A stretch of DNA of 14,197 bases from Opitutia bacterium UBA957. GTDB taxonomy: Bacteria > Verrucomicrobiota > Verrucomicrobiia > Opitutales > UBA953. The position numbers were made by a program, and so were the translations under genes. Location: contig DBCN01000116.1 of the NCBI GenBank assembly GCA_002293065.1, positions 8,018 through 22,214 of the forward strand, read 5' to 3'. Shown one piece after another: positions 8,949 through 14,197 of this stretch. Numbering within the stretch: position 1 is the first letter of the stretch; every line of letters starts with the position of its first letter. The notes under the pieces are model-generated. The model was given only the letters and a program-made list of their open reading frames with translations, was not told where the DNA came from and did not search any database.

Positions 8949-9761
8949 CTAGTCGACGAACTCGGGCCACTTCGCCCGGAAAGCCAGCTGGGCGTCCTTG
9001 TCCGGCAGCTCCGGGCGAGTGGGGTCCGTGAGGAATTTGAGCGGGAACGATGGCTTCAGGTGCAGCACCGTGATGACGGTTCCCTCGACCTTGAAGACGG
9101 CATACCAAGCCCCGCAACCGATGTCGAAGAGGTCTCCATGCCGGCTGCGGATGCGACGCGTCCGATGCGGCGTCGGGTCGCGGGTCAGGATTTCCAGCAT
9201 GCGCTCCGTGAAATCAATCGACCAGGCTTCCCTGAGCCAACGCAGGTGCTCCGTCGCCACGGGTGTGTGCTCGACGGTGAACGCTGGCGGGGCGCTCATG
9301 GCCGCATCGACTTCGTCAATCCACCCGGCTTTGGATTCGGGGAAGGAGTCGTAGGCGGGGATATAGGGTTTGATGTCGAAGACGGGGGTCCCGTCGACGA
9401 GGTCGCAGGGGCCCAGAAGTAGGAGGTTCTTCTTGATGCCGAGGAGTTGGACGGGCGTGATCCCGAGCGCATTGGGCCGGTGCGGGGAGCGGGTCGCGAA
9501 GACCCCGCGTCGTTTGGCTGGGCCGCGTGGCGGGAGTACCTCGGGGCGCCAGTCTTTGTTGCGGTGGAACCACCACAGCAGCCAAATGCGGTCGAATCCG
9601 ACGAGGTCTTTGAGGGCCTTGACGTATTTATCGCCAGGGATGAGCTCGAGGACGTTGGTCTCTGGTAACTGCTCATTGGGCTGGTGTCGTGCGTTGAACT
9701 TCAGCGTCTTCCCGCAGCGGATATGGCCGATGGGGCTGAGGGAGAGTTCGTCGGACGACAT
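8949..9761 (-). CDS. trmO: tRNA (t6A37) N6-methyltransferase TrmO
   Basis: TrmO (TsaA/YaeB family) uses S-adenosylmethionine to methylate N6-threonylcarbamoyladenosine at position 37 of certain threonine tRNAs in the cytoplasm. The 270 residues carry all family signatures: SPIGHIRCGKTLKFNARHQP (9-28), LVGFDRIWLLWWFHRN (53-68), RGVFATRSPHRPNALG (85-100) and DLVDGTPVFDIKPYIP (120-135). A C-terminal domain of about 110 residues (ending in FRAKWPEFVD) matches the longer members of the family. The ATG at 9759-9761 was chosen because the first conserved motif begins about 8 residues later. A longer frame extends upstream to 9974, but it would run over the start of the divergent trhO and has no family similarity. 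It is divergent from trhO across 114 bases. There is no Shine-Dalgarno. Confidence 0.93.
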   Translation of the reverse strand: MSSDELSLSPIGHIRCGKTLKFNARHQPNEQLPETNVLELIPGDKYVKALKDLVGFDRIWLLWWFHRNKDWRPEVLPPRGPAKRRGVFATRSPHRPNALGITPVQLLGIKKNLLLLGPCDLVDGTPVFDIKPYIPAYDSFPESKAGWIDEVDAAMSAPPAFTVEHTPVATEHLRWLREAWSIDFTERMLEILTRDPTPHRTRRIRSRHGDLFDIGCGAWYAVFKVEGTVITVLHLKPSFPLKFLTDPTRPELPDKDAQLAFRAKWPEFVD

Positions 9762-9875
9762 GACAGGGCGGACTGACGGGAATAGGGCTAGGGATGGGCA
9801 GGGGAAAGGCAAGAACAGGGCGTGTGGCGTTTTCGCCTTTGCGTCCGTGGCCCGAGGTTCTTCTGATGTCGGGGC
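9762..9875. promoter_or_regulatory. Shared divergent spacer of trmO and trhO
   Basis: These 114 bases must hold the promoters of both genes. A short stem GGCG-TTTT-CGCC sits at 9826-9837. No clear -35/-10 pair can be picked on either strand, and neither start codon has a purine-rich ribosome site. Confidence 0.4.
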
Positions 9876-10736
9876 ATGTCCACGGCGGTCATCAATCTTT
9901 CCTGCTATAAGTTCGCCACCCTCGATCGCCTCGAGGAGCGCAAGGAAGGGCTCTTGGCCCTTTGCCGTGCGCACGGCCTGAAAGGGACGATTCTTTTGGC
10001 GGAGGAAGGCATCAATTTCTTCCTCGCGGGCACGCCGGCGCAGTTGGCGGTGGTCGTGGATTTCATCCGAACCTTTCCGGGCTTGGCGGACATCAAGCCG
10101 AAGGAGAGTCCGAGTTCACATCAGCCCTTCAAGCGTATGCTGGTGAAGGTGAAGAAGGAGATCATCGCCTTCGGCGTCGAGGGGGTCGACCCGGTCAGGA
10201 AGGCTTCCCCGAAAATCTCCGCCCGCGAGCTCAAGGCCTGGCTCGATGAAGGTCGGCCCTTGGTCCTGCTCGATACGCGCAACGATTACGAAGTCCGCCT
10301 GGGGACGTTCAAGGGCGCCTTACCGGCCGGCGTGGCGAATTTCCGCGATTTCCCTACAGCTGTCCGCAAACTATCGCCTGAGCTCAAGTCGCAGCCGGTG
10401 GTGATGTTCTGCACGGGCGGCATCCGCTGCGAGAAGGCCGGCCCCTTCATGGAGATGGAGGGCTACACGAACATCCTGCAGCTCGATGGCGGCATCCTCA
10501 AGTATTTCGAGGAAGTCGGCGGGGCCCATTACGACGGGGAATGTTTTGTCTTCGATCACCGCGTCGGCGTTGGTCCCGATCTGCGCGAGACGGAGTCGGT
10601 CATCTGCTTCAACTGTCAGATGCCCCTGACCAAGGCCGAGCAGCGCCTGCCGGAATACGTCTACGAGAAATCCTGCCCCTATTGCATCAACGGTAAGCCC
10701 AAGGGGCGCGGAAATACGGCGCAGTCGGGCTGCTGA
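9876..10736 (+). CDS. trhO: tRNA uridine(34) hydroxylase TrhO (rhodanese-like, YceA family)
   Basis: TrhO performs oxygen-dependent hydroxylation of U34 in the anticodon of tRNAs, giving 5-hydroxyuridine, the precursor of mo5U/cmo5U. The 286-residue protein has the N-terminal acylphosphatase-like domain (about 1-110, with LLAEEGINFFLAG). It then has a rhodanese domain (about 120-220) with the active loop C179-T-G-G-I-R-C185-EKA, preceded by LLDTRNDYEVRLGTFKGA. The C-terminal Cys pairs C244/C247 and C267/C270 are typical of the family and probably bind zinc. Length and all key residues match TrhO. It is the only plus-strand gene in the window. Its stop codon directly abuts the stop of the HAD gene on the other strand (TGA|TCA at 10734-10739), with no space for a terminator. 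The preceding TTCTGATGTCGGGGC has no Shine-Dalgarno. Confidence 0.95.
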   Translation: MSTAVINLSCYKFATLDRLEERKEGLLALCRAHGLKGTILLAEEGINFFLAGTPAQLAVVVDFIRTFPGLADIKPKESPSSHQPFKRMLVKVKKEIIAFGVEGVDPVRKASPKISARELKAWLDEGRPLVLLDTRNDYEVRLGTFKGALPAGVANFRDFPTAVRKLSPELKSQPVVMFCTGGIRCEKAGPFMEMEGYTNILQLDGGILKYFEEVGGAHYDGECFVFDHRVGVGPDLRETESVICFNCQMPLTKAEQRLPEYVYEKSCPYCINGKPKGRGNTAQSGC

Positions 10737-11582
10737 TCACCAGCGGAGTTCTGGCAGGCTTAACCAAGGACGTTCGGTTCGCTTCGGTAGCCGCGGCAAC
10801 AAGGCTGCGTCGTCTTGTCCAACCATGATGCCGGTCCGCACAAGGGCACCGTCGAGGGCGGCATTCGCCGCGCCCTGGAGGTCGTGTTCGGGGCTGTCGC
10901 CGATGGCGAGCACGGCGGAGGGAGGGGGATTGCCGGCGGCGGCGAGGGCGGTGCGGTAGATGTCGATGTGCGGTTTGCCGAACGTGTGCAGGACGGCGCC
11001 GGCGCGCGCGAGTTCCAACGCGATGGCGCCCGCGGAGGGTCGGACGCCTTTGGGCGTGAGCATTTCGAGGTCAGGGTTGCAGACGGCGACCGTGACGCCG
11101 CGGCGGGCGGCGCCGAGGAGGTCGCGAATCTGTTGCCGCCAATTACGGTCCGGTTCTTGGCAGGCAGCCAAGATGATGCCGTCGGCGTCATCCGGCCAAA
11201 CGATGCTGAAACCGAAAGCGCCGAAGCCGTAGTCGGCGCCCGGCTTGCCGGAGATGTGGATCTTGCCGCCGGGCTGGAAGGCGCTGCCCAGCGCCCCGGT
11301 ACGCATGGCGGCTTGGGCGGCATCGCCCGAGGTCACGACGCCATCGAAATGACGTTCATCGAAACCGAAGCCTTTCAGTCGTTCACGGTTGTCGTCACCC
11401 GATTTGGCGGAGTTCGAGAGCACGATGACTTTGCCGCCGGTAGCGCGATAGCGGACCAACGCTTCCGCGGCGTGTGGGTAGGGTGTCTGGCCGTCGTGGA
11501 GCGTGCCGAATTGGTCGACGAGCAGAACGCCGTACTGGTCGGCGACTTCGGCCAGTCCATGGATGTTTCGTAAAGTGCTCAT
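10737..11582 (-). CDS. HAD-superfamily class IIA phosphatase-like protein (TIGR01459-like)
   Basis: This 281-residue cytoplasmic protein has the haloacid-dehalogenase motifs in order. Motif I is VDQFGTLHDG (nucleophile D23), motif II VLSNS, motif III the Lys in FGKPHIDIY, and motif IV GDSPEHDLQGA (D229 and D234). The cap lies between motifs II and III, as in class IIA enzymes of the NagD type. In motif I the residue two after the nucleophile is F25 rather than the Asp used as general acid by most HAD phosphatases. The TIGR01459-like subfamily usually has Trp or Phe there, so true activity is uncertain. The start codon overlaps the stop of the FGGY kinase by 4 bases (ATGA at 11579-11582), showing translational coupling. 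It may therefore act on a phosphorylated sugar made by that kinase or clean up a side product; the substrate is unknown. Confidence 0.87.
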   Translation of the reverse strand: MSTLRNIHGLAEVADQYGVLLVDQFGTLHDGQTPYPHAAEALVRYRATGGKVIVLSNSAKSGDDNRERLKGFGFDERHFDGVVTSGDAAQAAMRTGALGSAFQPGGKIHISGKPGADYGFGAFGFSIVWPDDADGIILAACQEPDRNWRQQIRDLLGAARRGVTVAVCNPDLEMLTPKGVRPSAGAIALELARAGAVLHTFGKPHIDIYRTALAAAGNPPPSAVLAIGDSPEHDLQGAANAALDGALVRTGIMVGQDDAALLPRLPKRTERPWLSLPELRW

Positions 11583-12865
11583 GCAAGTTTGAGTTCGTGG
11601 CCGAGGGCGCGCCAGGCCAAGCGGGCGCTGCCGGCGGCGGCTTCTTCACTCCAGGCGATGGTCTGCGGTACGGCGAGATGTTGGGCGCGGAGTTTCATCC
11701 AAGCCGCATTGCGGGAGCCGCCCCCGGCGTGACGTACCGCGGTGAGTTTGGGGCCGCCGAGTTCTGCGAGTCGGTCGTAGCCCAGTTTTTCGACGCGGGC
11801 GAAACCCTCGAGGATGGCTTGCAGGAAGATGGCGTCGTCCGTCGGTCGAGGAGTCAGGCGTGGAGCCAGCTGGGCATCGGCGATGGGGAAGCGTTCGCCC
11901 TTGGCGGCCAAGGGGTAGTAGTCGAGCCCGGTCGGCTTGGTAACGTCGAGCCCGGCGGATAAAGCCACGACCGCTTCCTCGGAGAACAGCGCGGACAAGG
12001 TTTTCCCGCCGCAGTTGGAGGCGCCGCCGGCGAGCCATTGGTCACCGAGCCGATGGCTGTAGATGCCGTACTGTGGCGCGAAGATGGGGCGAGCGCTTAG
12101 CAGCTTCAGGACGATGGTCGAACCAAGCGCCGTGGCTCCTTCGCCGACGCGGCTGGCGCCGCTGGCGAGGAACGTCGCGCAGCCATCGGTCGTGCCGGCG
12201 CCCAGCGTGATGCCCGCGGGGATGCCGAGGAAACTCGCGGCGATGGCGTCCACCTTGCCGATGGGTGTCCCGACGGGGGCCACCTTCGGAAGGCGGGCAT
12301 GCGGTAGGCCGAGGGTTTCCAGCCAAGTCGGCCAAGCCCGCGCGATCGGATCGTAACCCGTCTTGAGGGCGTTATTCTCGTCGGTGATGAAGTCTTCCGA
12401 ACCGAGTTTACGGTTAAGCCAATCCGCCTGATGCAGGATGCAATGCAGGTTCGGCAACTCCAGCCAAGCCAAGGCGCGGGCGGCAGGCGAGGTGGCTCCG
12501 TGGGCGGCGCTTTCCTGGGGGGCGAGGGCGGCGATCTTCGCCGAGAGGTCTTCCGTATCGGCGTCGTCATACATGCGACCTGCCGCCAGCGGGCTGCTGG
12601 ATTCGTCCACGGGTAGGATCGTGCCCGAAGTCGCATCCAGGGCGACGGCTCGTGCTTTGCTCAAGTCAACCTGCTTGCCGAGCGCGCGGCAGGCGGCCTG
12701 CAATCCGTACCACCAGTCGTCTGGGTGTTGTTCGCGGCGCTGGCCAGTGACCAGTGTCGGCGGCAGTTTGGCGGAGCCCGCGCCGAGGACTTGCCCACGG
12801 GCATCTACGGCGAGGGCGCGCACGCCGCTGGTACCCACATCGAATCCGAGGACGAAGCCCTGCAT
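11579..12865 (-). CDS. FGGY-family carbohydrate kinase (D-ribulose kinase-like)
   Basis: FGGY kinases phosphorylate sugars using ATP in the cytoplasm. The 428-residue protein has an N-terminal phosphate-binding motif LGFDVGTSGVRALAVD, a central LGAGTTDGCATFLASG with the predicted catalytic base D227, and a C-terminal adenosine-binding AGGGSRNAAWMKLRAQHL. It is shorter than typical xylulose or glycerol kinases (about 490-500 residues). Together with the ALDATSGTILPVD and MYDD segments, it best resembles the compact cyanobacterial/plant group described as D-ribulose kinases. That substrate is an inference from remembered family features. The ATG at 12863-12865 was chosen; an in-frame TTG three codons earlier is also possible. 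The HAD gene follows with a 4-base overlap. No Shine-Dalgarno is seen. Confidence 0.9.
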   Translation of the reverse strand: MQGFVLGFDVGTSGVRALAVDARGQVLGAGSAKLPPTLVTGQRREQHPDDWWYGLQAACRALGKQVDLSKARAVALDATSGTILPVDESSSPLAAGRMYDDADTEDLSAKIAALAPQESAAHGATSPAARALAWLELPNLHCILHQADWLNRKLGSEDFITDENNALKTGYDPIARAWPTWLETLGLPHARLPKVAPVGTPIGKVDAIAASFLGIPAGITLGAGTTDGCATFLASGASRVGEGATALGSTIVLKLLSARPIFAPQYGIYSHRLGDQWLAGGASNCGGKTLSALFSEEAVVALSAGLDVTKPTGLDYYPLAAKGERFPIADAQLAPRLTPRPTDDAIFLQAILEGFARVEKLGYDRLAELGGPKLTAVRHAGGGSRNAAWMKLRAQHLAVPQTIAWSEEAAAGSARLAWRALGHELKLA

Positions 12866-13055
12866 GAAGTACAAGATAGGGGGGCGGATGGCTAGGGAGC
12901 AAGGGAGGATGAAGATTGGAGTTTAGATTACAGAGTACAGAGTTCAGATTACAGAGGGACGAGGCAGCGTGAAGAAGAACGATCCTCCCGAGTTCTATAA
13001 ACGCCTCTTTGCTTTCAGTAATCTGAACTCCGTACTCTGTGCTCTACTTCCCCCC
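12866..13055 (-). promoter_or_regulatory. Spacer upstream of the kinase-HAD unit, with a large inverted repeat
   Basis: These 190 bases lie between the DUF5722 gene stop and the kinase start, both on the minus strand. They contain the inverted repeat at 12930-13040. The loop of the repeat is relatively AT-rich and has TATAGA on the minus strand (12994-12999), a candidate -10 for the kinase-HAD unit. No good -35 precedes it at 17 bases, so this is weak. The rest is purine-rich on the plus strand, with no other gene. Confidence 0.35.
12930..13040. repeat. Inverted repeat, 23-base arms with one mismatch
   Basis: The left arm (12930-12952) and right arm (13018-13040) are reverse complements except at one position, and enclose a 65-base loop. 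Weaker pairing extends outward to about 12925 and 13045. The left arm also has an internal direct repeat, AGATTACAGAG at 12925-12935 and 12946-12956 (period 21). The composition (strings of ACAGAGTTC-like words) is unlike the surrounding GC-rich coding DNA, and suggests a dispersed intergenic repeat or a 3'-end structure for the DUF5722 transcript. There is no U tract after either arm. Confidence 0.85.
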
Positions 13056-14197
13056 TCACTTCCCCATCACTTCATCCCAGCTCTTCAGCTCACAGGTCTT
13101 GAGATAGGGGGCGGCGGTGGTGGTCCACTCCGGAGTGCCGGCGGCTTTGAAGAGGAACCAGACGGGACGTTGCCGAGCTGGATCGGCGATGGAGCCCGGT
13201 TTGTTTTCCCAAAGACCCAGTTTGAGGCCGCCTTCGAGGGAATGGTCGACCTGTCGATGATAGATGAAAGCATCGATGCCCGGTAGGCGTTGGACTTTTT
13301 CCCAAGCGTACGCGTAGCCGGCGGCTTGAAGTTCTTCCGCGTTCGGAGCCTTCCCCACATTGAAACCTTGTTCGGTGAAGCTCAGGCGACGGGGCTTGCC
13401 TTGATGGAGCAACTCGGGCGTGGCCAACTTGCGGGTCAGGACCTCCAGATTCCTGAACGTGATCTTATTCGTCTGGTCATCGAAGGTCACCTTATCCTGC
13501 CAGGTCCGAGGATTGAAAAGGTTGGCGGGGTAGGGGTGGTACGCCAAATGCCAGTCGAAGTCACCGCGCTCTTTGGCTTTCTTGGCGAAAGTTTCGAGCA
13601 GCTCGCGACCCGCGCAGGCCTTGGTTGGGCTAGCGTTGCCCTTGGCGGTCCAGTGGTGTTCCAGTGAGATGTAGACCCGGGCGTTCGTCGAGTGCTTGCG
13701 CAGCGAAGACCAAGCCAGACGGGTTTGGTCTTCGTATTGCGCGGCCACCTGTTCGGTTGTGGCGGGACCCATCTGATGCCATTGCCAATGCGAGTTGACC
13801 TCGTTGCTGATGATCCAGCCCCAAGCGCGGCCGTGGGTCTTATCTAGGCCCGACCAGCGCGCGGCGATGAACTCCGTCACGGCCTTATAACAGGCGCGGC
13901 CTTCGGGCGTGACCGTATTGGCCGCCATGACGGTGCCTTCCGTGTCGCTCGCTTGCGGGTGGATGGCGATTTCACGAAGCCGGGCGTTCTTCGTTCGGTA
14001 GGAAATGAGGATGAGGTTTACGACGATACCCTTGTCCGACAGTCCTTTGATGGTGCGGTCGAGGCTCTTGGCGTAGGCCTCATTGAAGCTGAAAGTGAAC
14101 CCGTCGACCGTGAGGGTCGGCTGGCCCGGCTTGGGTTCAGCTGAAAGCAGGGCAGGGAGGTTAACATTAATGCCGGCGTGATGGACCCCGAGGGCGA
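13056..14197 (-). CDS. DUF5722 putative glycoside hydrolase, 5' end cut by window edge
   Basis: The frame is open from the right edge to a TGA at 13056-13058; 379 residues are visible and the N-terminus is outside. The visible start (ALGVHHAGINVNLPALL), the FSFNEAYAKSLDRTIKGLSD segment, the IHPQ...AANTVTPEG segment and later motifs match DUF5722 as I know it. DUF5722 is a TIM-barrel-like family linked to carbohydrate use. Two candidate catalytic Glu fit the clan GH-A pattern: ISNEVNSHWQW (Glu codon 13800-13802) as acid/base and SFTEQGFN (Glu codon 13371-13373) as nucleophile. Other conserved-looking pieces are LAYHPYP and DAFIYHRQVDH. An internal ATG at 13926-13928 exists, but family similarity clearly continues upstream of it, so it is not the start. 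No signal peptide can be judged. The substrate is unknown. The sugar kinase lies downstream across a 190-base spacer. Confidence 0.82.
   Translation of the reverse strand, partial: ALGVHHAGINVNLPALLSAEPKPGQPTLTVDGFTFSFNEAYAKSLDRTIKGLSDKGIVVNLILISYRTKNARLREIAIHPQASDTEGTVMAANTVTPEGRACYKAVTEFIAARWSGLDKTHGRAWGWIISNEVNSHWQWHQMGPATTEQVAAQYEDQTRLAWSSLRKHSTNARVYISLEHHWTAKGNASPTKACAGRELLETFAKKAKERGDFDWHLAYHPYPANLFNPRTWQDKVTFDDQTNKITFRNLEVLTRKLATPELLHQGKPRRLSFTEQGFNVGKAPNAEELQAAGYAYAWEKVQRLPGIDAFIYHRQVDHSLEGGLKLGLWENKPGSIADPARQRPVWFLFKAAGTPEWTTTAAPYLKTCELKSWDEVMGK

Noticed and set aside
9762..9974. Upstream extension of trmO to a start at 9974
   Set aside because: It would overlap the start of trhO, and the added 71 residues lack family similarity; the ATG at 9761 fits TrmO.
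10815..11573. 252-codon plus-strand frame opposite the HAD gene
   Set aside because: The HAD motifs are clear on the minus strand; the antisense product is Gly/Ala/Glu-biased.
12866..12874. Kinase start at the TTG at 12872-12874
   Set aside because: The ATG three codons later gives a normal distance to the first FGGY motif; neither has a ribosome site, and ATG is preferred.
12969..13286. 105-codon plus-strand frame starting in the loop of the inverted repeat
   Set aside because: Most of it is antisense to the DUF5722 gene; there is no domain and no ribosome site.

Overview
The window looks like chromosomal DNA of a high-GC Verrucomicrobiota (PVC superphylum) bacterium. Two things support this. 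The largest gene encodes a PVC-type membrane-bound dehydrogenase fused to a cytochrome c (the Piru_Ver type, named for Pirellula and Verrucomicrobium). The non-conserved region of the sigma factor also resembles chlamydial sigma-66. Finer placement is not possible from the sequence alone. There are no RNA genes, CRISPR arrays, insertion sequences or phage genes. Nearly all the sequence is coding.

Layout, left to right. Positions 1-1913 (minus) are rpoD, cut by the window edge in region 4.2. Positions 1920-3785 (minus) are dnaG, 6 bases upstream of rpoD. These form the dnaG-rpoD part of the macromolecular-synthesis operon, with no rpsU next to it here. A 117-base spacer rich in short repeats precedes dnaG. 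Next come a small TPR protein (3903-4520, minus) and, 3 bases upstream of it, a 1437-residue exported fusion protein (4524-8837, minus). That fusion carries a degenerate SGNH domain, a PVC dehydrogenase propeller, HEAT-like repeats and a c-type cytochrome.

Positions 8949-9761 (minus) encode TrmO and 9876-10736 (plus) encode TrhO. They are a divergent pair of tRNA anticodon-loop modification genes sharing a 114-base spacer. TrhO abuts, stop to stop, a translationally coupled pair read the other way: an FGGY sugar kinase (11579-12865) and a class IIA HAD phosphatase-like protein (10737-11582). A 190-base spacer with a large inverted repeat separates these from a partial DUF5722 glycoside-hydrolase-like gene (13056 to the right edge, minus).

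The most notable points are as follows. The DnaG zinc-binding domain has lost three of its four metal ligands while keeping exact spacing. The sigma factor has a basic Lys/Ala/Pro tail of about 120 residues. An 11-base motif recurs around and inside dnaG, and one copy lies in a palindrome centred on a G9 tract. The SGNH domain of the giant fusion lacks its catalytic residues. Almost no start codon has a Shine-Dalgarno sequence.
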